This document shows, piece after piece, positions 41,299 to 50,862 of a DNA stretch of 64,000 nucleotides (positions are counted from its first letter, which is position 1; each line of letters starts with the position of its first letter). The DNA lies in contig CANLVG010000004.1 in assembly GCA_947494565.1 (NCBI GenBank), positions 400,598 through 464,597 on the forward strand, read 5' to 3'. The position numbers and the translations under genes were made by a program. The DNA comes from an uncultured Flavobacteriaceae bacterium (GTDB lineage Bacteria > Bacteroidota > Bacteroidia > Flavobacteriales > Flavobacteriaceae). A model generated the notes under the pieces. That model ran no database searches, was not told where the DNA came from, and worked only from the letters and a program-made list of their open reading frames with translations.

Positions 41299-41874
41299 TT
41301 AGAGTACCCTCGTGGCCTTTACGAAAGCGTGGTTCCAGTAGCCCTCGCGCAAAGAAGAAACGATCACGCCTCTCGAAGTAGAGGCATGTATGAATTTGAT
41401 GTCATCCCCTTCCACGGCCACTACCATACCCACGTGATTGATTCGACGTGCCCGTTTTCGGGTTTTAAAGAACAGGAGATCCCCTTTTACAACATTCCTG
41501 ATCTTTACCTTCTTTCCCTCATCGGCCATATGGTACGAGACCCTTGGTAAACGTACATCATGTTCTGCAAAAGAGACGTAAAGCAATCCTGAACAGTCCA
41601 TGCCTTTTTTGGTGGTACCTCCATATTTGTATCGTGTTCCGGAAAAGGTAAGCGCTGTATTGATAATATTATCGGCAACGGAATTTTTTGTTCGAGGATT
41701 GGTTTTTATAGTTTTTCGAGGTGATTTACGCTCTTCGGAGGGGGTCGCTTCAACTGTCACCTTCCGGGTCTTATTGTAATTTTTGTTTTTACTATAAGTG
41801 GTCTTTTTTTTGACCGCACCACAGTTCACCAACAAAATACCAAGGAATACGTACAGGAATTTTTGCATTTTCAA
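41299..41874 (-). CDS. NlpC/P60 cell-wall hydrolase lipoprotein
   Basis: This 191-residue cysteine peptidase of the C40 family cuts peptide bonds in murein. A lipoprotein signal (LGILLVNCGA) is followed by a basic, low-complexity linker (residues 22-65). The domain has catalytic Cys in KKGMDCSGLLYVSF (about 97), His in RRINHVGMVV (about 149) and a third polar residue in IKFIHAST (His, about 161). RYKYGGTT is also typical. It is separated from neighbours and on the minus strand between comEC and lpxB. Confidence 0.92.
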   Translation of the reverse strand: MKMQKFLYVFLGILLVNCGAVKKKTTYSKNKNYNKTRKVTVEATPSEERKSPRKTIKTNPRTKNSVADNIINTALTFSGTRYKYGGTTKKGMDCSGLLYVSFAEHDVRLPRVSYHMADEGKKVKIRNVVKGDLLFFKTRKRARRINHVGMVVAVEGDDIKFIHASTSRGVIVSSLREGYWNHAFVKATRVL

Positions 41875-42043
41875 GAAGTGTCTCTAGCTCTTGAAACTCA
41901 AAATTAATGAAATTATTATAAGTACGACTTGATTCTGACCAGTCCGACAAGCGATTTAGATATAGGAATTAAAAAGAAGTGCAATGCAACTACTGAAATT
42001 GGTATGCCTACCGTGGGAAGTTTCAATACTTGTAGATTGGTTA

Positions 42044-43165
42044 TCACGTATTTTTCAGGTTCTGAACAATCAGGGTTGCGGCGGTTTCGCTTGCGCCACT
42101 TCCCCCTAATTTTTTTTCTAATTCATCATAGGCCCCAAGTTGTACATTTCGTTTTGGACCGTCGAGAATCTGACGCAATTCTTTGGTCAGATTTTCAGTG
42201 GTCAGTTGCTGCTGGATCAGTTCTTTCACCACTTCGGTTTTCATGATCAAATTGACCAAAGAAATATATTCAAGGGTTATAATGCGCTTTGCAATCTGGT
42301 ACGAGAGCCAATTGGCTTTGTAACAAACCACTTGGGGTACTTTGAAAAGTGCCGTTTCTAAAGTCGCCGTACCGCTGGTCACCAAGGCAGCATGTGAGAT
42401 ACGCAGCAACTCATAGGTCTTGTTCGCTACAAAACCGACATTCGGATTTTGTAAAAAGGGTGCGTAAAACTCCTTGTCCAGACTGGGAGCGCCCGCTATA
42501 ACGAATTCATAGGCCGAAAAATCGGAAATGACCGAAAGCATGGTGGTCAGCATTTTTTGTACTTCTTGTTTCCTGCTTCCCGGTAAGAGTGCTATAATCG
42601 GTTTTTCCGGGTCGATTCCATTTGTCTTTCGAAACTGTTTTTCGTTCGGCGTCGGTGTATTCTGAATCGCATCGATTAATGGGTGACCGACAAAATGCAC
42701 GGGGTAACCGTGTTTTTTTTCATAGAACTCCTTTTCAAAGGGCAGAATGACATACATAGCGTCAATGTCTCGCTTGATTTTGGCGATCCGACCTTCCCTT
42801 GATGCCCAAATTTGGGGTGAGATGTAGTAGTTGGTCCGAAAACCTCGAGTTCTTGCCCACTTGGCAATACGAAGATTGAAACCTGAGTAATCGATGAAGA
42901 TGATCACATCGGGCTGAAATTCGGCAATGTCGTGCCTACAGAATTTCATGTTCTTGAAAATGGCACCTATGTTCAAAAGCACCTCAAGAAAACCCATGAA
43001 GGCCATTTCTTTGTAATGTTTTACTAGGGTGCCTCCGGCTTGTCTCATTAAATCACCACCCCAACAACGAATATTGGCGTCTTTATCCTTGGCTTTTAGC
43101 GCCTTGATCAGGTTTGACCCATGAAGGTCCCCCGATGCTTCCCCAGCTATGATGTAGTATTTCAT
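42044..43165 (-). CDS. lpxB: Lipid-A-disaccharide synthase
   Basis: This 373-residue GT19 enzyme joins UDP-diacylglucosamine and lipid X to form the lipid A disaccharide at the inner membrane. Motifs are IIAGEASGDLHGSNL (N-terminus), IDYSGFNLRIAKWARTRG (about 93-110), FVGHPLIDAI, ALLPGSRKQEVQKML (about 192-206) and SGTATLETALFKVPQVVCYK (about 279-298). It is followed upstream by a small membrane gene and surE on the same strand, a frequent arrangement in Flavobacteriaceae. Confidence 0.95.
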   Translation of the reverse strand: MKYYIIAGEASGDLHGSNLIKALKAKDKDANIRCWGGDLMRQAGGTLVKHYKEMAFMGFLEVLLNIGAIFKNMKFCRHDIAEFQPDVIIFIDYSGFNLRIAKWARTRGFRTNYYISPQIWASREGRIAKIKRDIDAMYVILPFEKEFYEKKHGYPVHFVGHPLIDAIQNTPTPNEKQFRKTNGIDPEKPIIALLPGSRKQEVQKMLTTMLSVISDFSAYEFVIAGAPSLDKEFYAPFLQNPNVGFVANKTYELLRISHAALVTSGTATLETALFKVPQVVCYKANWLSYQIAKRIITLEYISLVNLIMKTEVVKELIQQQLTTENLTKELRQILDGPKRNVQLGAYDELEKKLGGSGASETAATLIVQNLKNT

Positions 43166-43197
43166 TTGAAGTTCTTGGGTCAGGCTACTATTTATAT

Positions 43198-43497
43198 TTA
43201 AAAAACTTTGTGATAGAGTATGACCAACGCGGTCAGTATAGTGGCGATTAGTACCCCCTTGGCCCTATTGTCTCTTTTTATCCGTAGAAAAAGAAAAAAG
43301 GCGATGAGATTCAAAAGTGCCCCAAGTGCCAAAAGACTCCCTACATGACCTTGTTGCATTGCTGCTTGGAAAGTCTCTTTTATTCCCAATTCTGAGAACA
43401 ATAAAATGTAAGTGAGCGTTCCGATAGCATTGGCGATGATTCCCACGAGAAACCCAATGATGATTTCTTTTTTAACGTTCTTTCTTGTCGGCAACAT
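43198..43497 (-). CDS. Small three-helix membrane protein (99 aa)
   Basis: This 99-residue protein lies between surE and lpxB. Three membrane segments are visible: IGFLVGIIANAIGTLTYILLF, LLALGALLNLIAFFLFL and GVLIATILTALVILY. The N-terminus is basic (PTRKNVKKE). It lacks a named family that I recognise, though the position is typical of related genomes. A role in the envelope is possible but unsupported. Confidence 0.72.
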   Translation of the reverse strand: MLPTRKNVKKEIIIGFLVGIIANAIGTLTYILLFSELGIKETFQAAMQQGHVGSLLALGALLNLIAFFLFLRIKRDNRAKGVLIATILTALVILYHKVF

Positions 43498-43546
43498 AAT
43501 GATGGTTTGGTACGGTTAGCAATCGAGTATATTGTTTTTGGAATTT

Positions 43547-44326
43547 TCAACCATGCAGGTTCCAATTGTTGATGTGTTGTATGGCATGGTGCGCGGTGAG
43601 GTCGAATTGGGTAGGGACTACGGAAATATAACCGTTGGCCAACGCCCATTCATCGGTGTCTTCGCCCTTATCGAGTAGCTCGAATTCCCCGGTCAACCAG
43701 TAATAATCCTTTCCCATGGGATTTTTTCTTTTATCGAATTTCTCTTTCCAATTGGCACGTGCCTGTCGCGCTATTTTTATGCCTTTTATTTCCGATTGTT
43801 TCAGCTTGGGAATATTCACATTGAGTACGACCCCTTGTGGCATTTGATGGGTAATGGCTTCCTTGACAATCTTTTTTATATGTTTCTCGGCAGACTCGAA
43901 ATCCGCATTCCAGCTATAATCGCATAACGAAAACCCTATGGCGGGCACCCCTTCGATTCCAGCTTCTATGGCCGCGCTCATCGTGCCGGAATAGATGACG
44001 TTTATCGATGAATTCGAACCGTGATTGATACCACTGATACAGATATCAGGCTTTCGAGATAGCAACTCTTGAAGGGCCAATTTTACACAATCCGCTGGCG
44101 TACCACTACAGCTGTACTCTTCTTGGGCCCCGTTTTCTTCATCAATGGTCATCTTTTTAGAGTAGAGCGTGCTATCTAGGGTAATGGCATGACCCATACC
44201 CGATTGTGGGCTGTCAGGAGCCACGACCACCACATCGCCTAAATCTTTCATAAAACGAACTAAAGCGCGAAGTCCTGGAGCGGTAATTCCATCGTCATTG
44301 GTCACCAGAATCAAAGGTTTTGGCAT
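43547..44326 (-). CDS. surE: SurE 5'/3'-nucleotidase
   Basis: This 259-residue metal-dependent phosphatase acts on nucleoside monophosphates. I start at 44326 (MPKPLILVTNDDG), because the upstream ATG would add 13 residues not present in the family. The metal site is made by NDDG (residues 9-12), S in SPQSGMGHAIT (about 40) and N in ISGINHGSNSS (about 97). SGTPADCVKLAL is another signature. It lies upstream of the small membrane gene and lpxB. Confidence 0.95.
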   Translation of the reverse strand: MPKPLILVTNDDGITAPGLRALVRFMKDLGDVVVVAPDSPQSGMGHAITLDSTLYSKKMTIDEENGAQEEYSCSGTPADCVKLALQELLSRKPDICISGINHGSNSSINVIYSGTMSAAIEAGIEGVPAIGFSLCDYSWNADFESAEKHIKKIVKEAITHQMPQGVVLNVNIPKLKQSEIKGIKIARQARANWKEKFDKRKNPMGKDYYWLTGEFELLDKGEDTDEWALANGYISVVPTQFDLTAHHAIQHINNWNLHG

Positions 44327-44523
44327 TGGGTATAATTTATGGGGCAAAAATACGTTTTTAAACAAAGATACTATGGCTCATCCCAATTATTGAAAAAATT
44401 CCCGCCAGGCCTTAGAGTGGCATGGTTTTTTCAGTATCTTAGAGAATCGATTAAAACCTGATTTTTGATGTGACGGCCTAACCCAAATTTTTAACACGTT
44501 TCAGGACAACAAAAATGTATTTT

Positions 44524-46683
44524 ATGAAGAAGAATTTAGCCATTGGCCTATTTGTGGTCTTAGTAGCGGCAGCCTCATGTAGTTTTACCAATAAGACCTT
44601 TGAAAATGATGATAAGGATAAGCTTCTATTGGACCTTATCACCTACGTGCTGAATAAGGGCCACTATGAACCAAAAGATATTAATGATGACTTTTCGGTA
44701 AACGTGTTCGAAGATTTTATCGATGTTATCGATCCTACCAAAAGATACTTTTTAGACTCGGATATCAAGGAGTTTGAACAGCAAAAGTTCCAAATCGATG
44801 ACCAAATAAAGAATACGGATATCACCTTCTTCAACATGGTTTACGATCGTTTGATGAAACGAATGGAAGATGCCAAATCAATCTATCAAGAGGTATTGGA
44901 AGAGCCATTTGATTACGGTAAGGACGAGAGCATCAACATTGAATATGATGAAATGGCCTTCGCGTCATCAAGAAAAGATTTAAAGGAACGATGGAGGCAA
45001 CAATTGAAGTATGCTACCTTGAACACCTACGATTCCAAGGTTTCGAACGGACAGTTGACTGCGGCTGATGAGGACCCTGATTTCGAAGGGAATGATACGC
45101 AAAACGATGCTAAGCCTATGGATCCAGTAGAAGCTGAGGTTTCTGCTCGGACTTCCACCAAAAAAACGCTGGATGAGTTTTTCGACTTTGTTAGCGACCT
45201 TCAAAGAAAAGATTGGTTCGTACAATACTTGAATACCATTGTAGACGAGTTCGATCCACATACCTTTTATTTTGCTCCTGAGGACAAAGAGAAGTTCGAT
45301 ACCAGTATGTCAGGAAAGTTTGAGGGTATCGGTGCACGTTTACAAAAAAAGCCCGAAGGAGCTAAGATAGTCGACATTATTTCAGGCGGGCCGGTTTGGC
45401 GCGATGCAAGCTTAGAGGTGGGTGACATTATTTTAAAAGTGGCACAGGAAGGAGAAGCTCCTGTAGATATTGTGGGCATGCGCTTGGATGATGCGATCAA
45501 GATGATCAAAGGCCCTGAGAGCACCATAGTAGAACTTACCGTACGAAAAATCGATGGATCGACAGACGTGGTCTCCTTAACACGTGATATCGTGGAATTA
45601 GAGGAGTCCTTTGCAAAATCGGCCAAGATTTCAAAAGATAATGTAAACTTCGGATTAATCAATTTACCTAAATTCTATGTTGATTTCAATGATTATACCG
45701 AACGAAACTGTGCTACGGATGTGGCGAAAGAAATTGAACGACTGAAACAAGAAGGCGCTGAAGGCCTTATTCTAGATCTTAGGGATAATGGTGGTGGATC
45801 ATTGAAAACAGTGGTTGAGATGGCCGGACTCTTCATTAAAGATGGGCCAATTGTTCAAGTACGTTCATCGGGTAAAGGCAAAGAAGTCTATGACGATAAA
45901 GATGAAAGGGTACAATGGGATGGGCCACTCGTTATTTTGGTCAACGAACTCTCTGCTTCGGCTTCCGAGATTTTGGCAGCGGCAATGCAAGATTACAAGA
46001 GAGCGGTTGTGATAGGAAGCAAACAGACTTTCGGAAAAGGAACGGTGCAAAATGTTATTGATTTGGGCAATATCGTTCGAAGCAATGAGCACGGCGACCT
46101 AGGTGCCATTAAGTTGACAACGCAAAAATTTTACCGCATCAATGGCGGGTCTACACAGTTAGAAGGTGTTAAAAGTGATGTCGTGGTACCGGACAAGTAT
46201 AGCTACATTGATATAGGGGAGCGCGATCAGTCGAACCCCTTGAAATGGGATAAAATATCCCCAGCCGATTACGAACCATGGGATGGCTATATCGATTATG
46301 AGCAAACTATCGCGAATAGCTCGGCAAGAATGGCCATGAACCCCCAGATCAAGCTGATCGAGGAAAATGCAAAGTGGATTAAAGAGCAGCAGGAAGAAGA
46401 TGTGATTTCCCTTAATTACGAAAGGTACAAAGCGGAAAAGGAGCGAGACAAAAAGAAATCCGATTATTTTAAGAAGATGAAGGAATACGATTCAAAACTA
46501 TCTTTCGAATCGTTGAAATACGAACAGGAATTATTCACTCAAGACTCCGTATTACGTGAAAAAAGAGATCGCTGGCATAAAGATTTGGCTAGAGATGTAT
46601 ATGTAGAAGAAGCTATCAATGTGCTTCGGGATCTCAAAATAAACAATATTAAAAACGGAAAATTAGCCAGCGTTAAAGGATAA
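44524..46683 (+). CDS. Tail-specific (C-terminal processing) protease, Prc-like, lipoprotein
   Basis: This 719-residue S41 peptidase removes C-terminal ends of exported proteins. I prefer the ATG at 44524, which starts a lipoprotein signal (MKKNLAIGLFVVLVAAASC). The order is an N-terminal domain (about 30-225), PDZ domain (about 240-345, FEGIGARLQKKPEGAKIVDI), and the catalytic core with nucleophile Ser in NELSASASEILAAAMQ (about 482) and Lys in SKQTFGKGTVQN (about 507). The C-terminal DUF3340-like helical domain follows. A strong terminator lies just downstream. Confidence 0.92.
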   Translation: MKKNLAIGLFVVLVAAASCSFTNKTFENDDKDKLLLDLITYVLNKGHYEPKDINDDFSVNVFEDFIDVIDPTKRYFLDSDIKEFEQQKFQIDDQIKNTDITFFNMVYDRLMKRMEDAKSIYQEVLEEPFDYGKDESINIEYDEMAFASSRKDLKERWRQQLKYATLNTYDSKVSNGQLTAADEDPDFEGNDTQNDAKPMDPVEAEVSARTSTKKTLDEFFDFVSDLQRKDWFVQYLNTIVDEFDPHTFYFAPEDKEKFDTSMSGKFEGIGARLQKKPEGAKIVDIISGGPVWRDASLEVGDIILKVAQEGEAPVDIVGMRLDDAIKMIKGPESTIVELTVRKIDGSTDVVSLTRDIVELEESFAKSAKISKDNVNFGLINLPKFYVDFNDYTERNCATDVAKEIERLKQEGAEGLILDLRDNGGGSLKTVVEMAGLFIKDGPIVQVRSSGKGKEVYDDKDERVQWDGPLVILVNELSASASEILAAAMQDYKRAVVIGSKQTFGKGTVQNVIDLGNIVRSNEHGDLGAIKLTTQKFYRINGGSTQLEGVKSDVVVPDKYSYIDIGERDQSNPLKWDKISPADYEPWDGYIDYEQTIANSSARMAMNPQIKLIEENAKWIKEQQEEDVISLNYERYKAEKERDKKKSDYFKKMKEYDSKLSFESLKYEQELFTQDSVLREKRDRWHKDLARDVYVEEAINVLRDLKINNIKNGKLASVKG

Positions 46684-46711
46684 GACTGGCAGTATACCGA
46701 ATGGAATGATG

Positions 46712-46738
46712 AACCCTGCTCTTTGAGCAGGGTTTTTT
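46712..46738 (+). terminator. Terminator after the tail-specific protease gene
   Basis: AACCCTGCTC pairs with GAGCAGGGTT around TTT, followed by TTTT. It is a strong rho-independent terminator for the protease gene. Confidence 0.88.
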
Positions 46739-46771
46739 ATGCAGTGATGATGCGGTCTCATCTGAAAATCA

Positions 46772-46803
46772 TTGAAATTCAGGAGGAATTTGTTTTACAT
46801 TTG
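46772..46803 (+). promoter_or_regulatory. Promoter of the endonuclease gene, predicting a leaderless mRNA
   Basis: TTG (46772-46774), 21 bases, then TACATTTG (46796-46803) match the Bacteroidota promoter. The start codon at 46808 lies only four bases beyond the -7 box, where transcription should begin, so translation may start at the first nucleotides of the mRNA. Confidence 0.55.
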
Positions 46804-46807
46804 AAAG

Positions 46808-47626
46808 ATGGTGTATCGAAAAGGAAGCAATAGGAACAAGACACTTTATACCGTATTGCTCATCATATGTATTGTCGGTTTTTGGCTGTTCGAAAACTTC
46901 TATACGCCGGATAGCTATTCAGACCCTCAGAGCAACAATGGTTCCACTGTTGCTGATTATTTGCTGCCAGGGTCGACCTCAGGACAACTTGTCGTTCATG
47001 AACATTTTATGCTGTCTTACAATGAGAGTTATGAACAAGCGGAATGGGTAGGGTATTCGCTAAAAAAAGAGCACATGACCTACGATGACCGAAAACGACC
47101 CTATTTTATCGAAGACCCTAAAGTGAAAACCAAGTCTGCGGACTGGAGGAACTATAGGGGTTCGGGCTACGACCGTGGACACCTTTGCCCGGCAGGGGAC
47201 CGAAGATTCTCTGAATATGCCTACAACGAAACCTTCTATACCAGCAATATTAGTCCTCAAGATCGTGATTTCAATGCAGGGCTATGGAATCGCCTCGAAA
47301 TGCAGGTACGACGATGGGCCAAGCGATACAATGAAGTATTCGTGGTGACCGGCGGGGTACTTGAACAAGGATTGGAAGAGATAGGAGAGGAGGATGTCGC
47401 CGTGCCAAGACATTTCTACAAAATTGTGGCAAAAGGTTCTAAAGCGAATTTACAGGTCGTGGGTTTTTTGATGGAAGGAAAGGAAAGTGCAAAATCGCTA
47501 AAGACTTTTTTGGTGCCAGTGGATAAAATCGAAGAATTGACCGGATTGGATTTCTTTCAAGGACTTCCTGATGCTTTAGAGAATTCGATTGAAGCCAAGG
47601 TGAGTACTTCGGCATGGAACTTTTAA
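46808..47626 (+). CDS. DNA/RNA non-specific endonuclease (NUC1 family), membrane-anchored
   Basis: This 272-residue protein is a beta-beta-alpha-metal nuclease. An N-terminal segment (TLYTVLLIICIVGFWLF) anchors it, so the domain faces the periplasm or outside. The catalytic block is SGYDRGHLCPAGDRRFS (DRGH, about 113-128), and the metal Asn is in FYTSNISPQDRDFNAGLWNRLE (about 138-159). VTGGVLEQGL and VPRHFYKIV complete the fold. It probably degrades external or periplasmic nucleic acids. It lies alone with its own promoter. Confidence 0.92.
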   Translation: MVYRKGSNRNKTLYTVLLIICIVGFWLFENFYTPDSYSDPQSNNGSTVADYLLPGSTSGQLVVHEHFMLSYNESYEQAEWVGYSLKKEHMTYDDRKRPYFIEDPKVKTKSADWRNYRGSGYDRGHLCPAGDRRFSEYAYNETFYTSNISPQDRDFNAGLWNRLEMQVRRWAKRYNEVFVVTGGVLEQGLEEIGEEDVAVPRHFYKIVAKGSKANLQVVGFLMEGKESAKSLKTFLVPVDKIEELTGLDFFQGLPDALENSIEAKVSTSAWNF

Positions 47627-47649
47627 GTTGTCAATTCTGCAAGTGCCGA

Positions 47650-48933
47650 TTAGTATCCTTCTTTCAGGCGATTGGAATCCAAACGCAACATGATGAAAAG
47701 TAGTATGGTGAAAAACAGTAGTCCAGACCCGCCATAACTAAAGAAAGGTAAAGGAATACCAATGGTGGGCAGTATACCGATGACCATTCCTATATTGATG
47801 AAATAATGTACGAAGAGTATGGAAATGACACCGTAGCCGTACATACGGCTAAAGGGGTTTTTTTGCCTCTCGGCGAGGTAAACCAGACGCAGTAATAGAA
47901 TGGTGAACAGCAGTACTACTGTAGAAGTGCCCACAAAGCCCCATTCCTCACCTATAGTACTAAAAATATAATCTGTTTCTTGCTCCGGAACGAAGTCTCC
48001 CTTGGTACGAGTGCCTTCTAAGAAGCCTTTTCCAAATAGGCCGCCGGATTCAATTGCCTTTTCGGATTGATAAGTATTGTAGCCAATCGATTTTCTAATA
48101 CTTTCTAATTTCTCGGGATCTTTTTCAAGCCGTAGCCATAAGCTAAAACGATCACGGTGGCGTTGTTCAAAGACATTTTTGAAAACGAAATTTACCGATA
48201 GTGAAAAGAGAATGGCAATTACGGTAATTGTTACTACGGGTAATACGGGAAGTCTAAAGCTTTTTCGTTTCAATAAAAAGAAAAGAATAATGGCGAGTGC
48301 GAGAAATATGGTCACCCATATCGTGCCAAACTTTAGAGTGGCGATAAATACCAAACCGGCGAGTACGGCAAATCCGAGATAGTAGAGCGGTAATCCCTCT
48401 CTAAAAATAACAAAAACCATGGCAAAAAATACCAAAGCACTCCCGGGATCAGGTTGTGGAATGATTAATACTGCCGGAATAAACAATACCAAGAATGCAT
48501 AGAGTTGATCTTTCCGGCGTTTGATGTCCGTTTGAATGTCGCTAAGGTATTTGGCTAGACCTAATGCTGCGCCTACCTTGGCCAATTCGGAAGGTTGGAA
48601 ATTAAAAAAACCTAAATCATACCACGAAGTAGCTCCGGCAATGGTTTTGCCAAATGGAAAGAGTCCTAGTAATAACACCAAGGAAACGATATAGAGTAAA
48701 CTTGAAAAACGTTCATAAAAACTAGCATCCAGTGCCAGTAATACAACGATGCCAACTACACTTGTTCCAATAAAAAAGAGCTGTTTTCCATAAAGGGTGC
48801 CAAAGTCAAACAACGATACATCTTCACTGGTAAAGGTGCTGGAGTAGATATTAACCCAGCCAATACTTACTAAGGCCAAGTAAATGAATACAGTTAACCA
48901 ATCAAGTCGCTTCAGAAGACTTTTTCCAGACAT
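47650..48933 (-). CDS. rodA: Rod-shape-determining peptidoglycan polymerase RodA
   Basis: This 427-residue SEDS-family glycosyltransferase polymerises lipid II in the elongasome. About ten membrane helices are seen, with family blocks GATSWYDLGFFNFQPSELAK (about 106-126), RHRDRFSLWL, QSEKAIESGGLFGKGFLEG, DYIFSTIGEEWGFVG and the C-terminal IGIPLPFFSYGGSGLLF. Catalytic Asp is in the loop after helix 7. It is the last gene of the mreBCD-pbp2-rodA operon, six bases after pbp2. Confidence 0.95.
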   Translation of the reverse strand: MSGKSLLKRLDWLTVFIYLALVSIGWVNIYSSTFTSEDVSLFDFGTLYGKQLFFIGTSVVGIVVLLALDASFYERFSSLLYIVSLVLLLGLFPFGKTIAGATSWYDLGFFNFQPSELAKVGAALGLAKYLSDIQTDIKRRKDQLYAFLVLFIPAVLIIPQPDPGSALVFFAMVFVIFREGLPLYYLGFAVLAGLVFIATLKFGTIWVTIFLALAIILFFLLKRKSFRLPVLPVVTITVIAILFSLSVNFVFKNVFEQRHRDRFSLWLRLEKDPEKLESIRKSIGYNTYQSEKAIESGGLFGKGFLEGTRTKGDFVPEQETDYIFSTIGEEWGFVGTSTVVLLFTILLLRLVYLAERQKNPFSRMYGYGVISILFVHYFINIGMVIGILPTIGIPLPFFSYGGSGLLFFTILLFIMLRLDSNRLKEGY

Positions 48934-48939
48934 ACGGAT

Positions 48940-50862
48940 CTATCTTGAAGGAATGGTATCCTTTTTGGGTTTTATCGCATGATTACTCCTCCAATTATAC
49001 TCATTAATCTTGAAAGGTTTACCACTATAGGGCTTTGCATATTCAGATTCTAAGGTTGTTGAGAGCATAGTCTTTTCAAGGTCTTTTCGGGTAATCTCGC
49101 CCTTCAGGTATTTTTCGATCAATAGGGAGGCAATATGACCGGCATACCGAGCGCCATAGTACCCATTCTGTATGTATACCGCAATTGCAATTTTCGGATT
49201 GTCTACAGGAGCGAAAGCCACGAACACCGAGTTATCGGTAAGCTGTGTGCGTACGCTATCAATGACCGTGAAATTCTCTACGGTACCCGTCTTGCCAGCG
49301 ATTTCGATATCAGGTATTTGAATATACTTTGCTGTTCCTTTGCGATAGACATCCGCCATTCCTTGAACAACGGGCTCGAAGTGCCTTTTGTCGATAGTGG
49401 TGTACTTGGGTTTAGTGAAGTTGGGATCGCTAATGTCTTTGCCCTCTACCTTTTTCAAGATATGTGGTGTGTAGTAGAAGCCTCTATTGGCAATAGCCGC
49501 GGTCATGTTCGCCAATTGAATGGGGGTAACATTGACCTCCCCCTGGCCAATAGCATTGGAATAGGTGGTCACGGCAGACCATCGCGCGTCTCCTTTACCG
49601 TACCATTTGTCGTACAGTTGAGTGCTTGGCACACTGCCCGGTCTTCCGGTATGAAGATCGGACCCCAAATAAGATCCCAGACCAAAACTTCTTACATGTT
49701 GTTCCCAGACATCCATGGCCCTCGCATTCGACTCGAATTGCTCGAACAATTTCTTGTAAACACCAACAAAATAGGCATTACAAGATTCGTGAATACCGTC
49801 ATTCAATCGTCTTGTGCCTCCACCACAATGACAGCCTTTTTTATTTCTTCCGATATAGAAACCGTGGTAACAAGTAAAAGAGGTAGATGGGGTAATGGCT
49901 CCTTCTTGCAAGGCAATCAGTGCATTGATGGCCTTAAAAGGGGATCCCGGACTCTTTTCAAAGGATATGGATCGATCAAAGGTAGGTTTGGATATGGAAT
50001 CGTAGTGTAATTTGCTGTAATTGGCCGAACGTTTTCGTCCTACCAAAAGCGAAGGTTTATAGGTAGGGCCCGAAATCATGGTGAGAATCTCACCCGATGA
50101 GGGCTCGATGGCTACGATGCCGCCCCACTTACCATGCATTAAGCGCTCACCGTACTCTTGAAGTTCCTTATCAATGGTAATGTGGATTTCCTTGCCTTGT
50201 TCTGGTTCTACATCCAGTACGCCATCTTTGTACCGGCCGATGTCCCGATTGAAACGATCTTTCTGAATGTATTGGATACCTTTTCGACCTCTTAAGGTGT
50301 CTTCATATACCTTTTCGACACCCGTACGCCCGGTTAATTCTCCCTGTACATAATAAGGGTTTTTACGTAAGTCACGTTCATTCACTTCACTAATGTATCC
50401 TAAGACGTTGGCTGAGGCGTTGGTATCATAATAGCGTAAAGACCTTTTTTGAATATAAAAGCCAGGGTACCTACGCATCTTTTCCTGAAGACGGGCATAG
50501 TCTTGTTTTGATAGCTGGTGTACCAATACTGAAGGAAGTCTTGGGGAGTATACCCGTGCTCTTCGAAGTCGTTTTCTGAATCGTTCGATGTCGATATCCA
50601 ATAACGAGCAGAACTCTAAAGTATCTAGGGATTTGACCTCTCTGGGAATGACCATCACATCATAGGCAGGGTCATTTCCTACTAAAAGCTTGCCATTACG
50701 GTCATAAATATAACCTCGCTCTGGATAGTCGTATATGGCTTTTATTGCTGGATCCTCAAGTACTTGGTCGGGTGAAAAACTGAAAATCTGAAGATAGGAG
50801 AGTCTACCGATAAATGTGATACCGATGATAATGATAATCGACGAAAGTAGAAACTTCTTCAT
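48940..50862 (-). CDS. mrdA: Penicillin-binding protein 2 (class B transpeptidase)
   Basis: This 640-residue transpeptidase crosslinks peptidoglycan together with RodA. It has an N-terminal membrane anchor (FLLSSIIIIIGITFIGRLSYL), a dimerisation domain (about 40-215), and the catalytic domain. The nucleophile is in EKSPGSPFKAINAL (S-x-x-K), where the more usual PGSTFK has Pro at position 2 of the loop. The second motif lies near YSNAIGQGEVNVTP, and the KTG motif in EIAGKTGTVEN. Its start overlaps the mreD stop by four bases. Confidence 0.95.
   Translation of the reverse strand: MKKFLLSSIIIIIGITFIGRLSYLQIFSFSPDQVLEDPAIKAIYDYPERGYIYDRNGKLLVGNDPAYDVMVIPREVKSLDTLEFCSLLDIDIERFRKRLRRARVYSPRLPSVLVHQLSKQDYARLQEKMRRYPGFYIQKRSLRYYDTNASANVLGYISEVNERDLRKNPYYVQGELTGRTGVEKVYEDTLRGRKGIQYIQKDRFNRDIGRYKDGVLDVEPEQGKEIHITIDKELQEYGERLMHGKWGGIVAIEPSSGEILTMISGPTYKPSLLVGRKRSANYSKLHYDSISKPTFDRSISFEKSPGSPFKAINALIALQEGAITPSTSFTCYHGFYIGRNKKGCHCGGGTRRLNDGIHESCNAYFVGVYKKLFEQFESNARAMDVWEQHVRSFGLGSYLGSDLHTGRPGSVPSTQLYDKWYGKGDARWSAVTTYSNAIGQGEVNVTPIQLANMTAAIANRGFYYTPHILKKVEGKDISDPNFTKPKYTTIDKRHFEPVVQGMADVYRKGTAKYIQIPDIEIAGKTGTVENFTVIDSVRTQLTDNSVFVAFAPVDNPKIAIAVYIQNGYYGARYAGHIASLLIEKYLKGEITRKDLEKTMLSTTLESEYAKPYSGKPFKINEYNWRSNHAIKPKKDTIPSR

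Noticed and set aside
41929..42246. Plus-strand open frame between the NlpC/P60 and lpxB genes
   Set aside because: Two thirds of it is antisense to lpxB and the rest shows no protein-like pattern.
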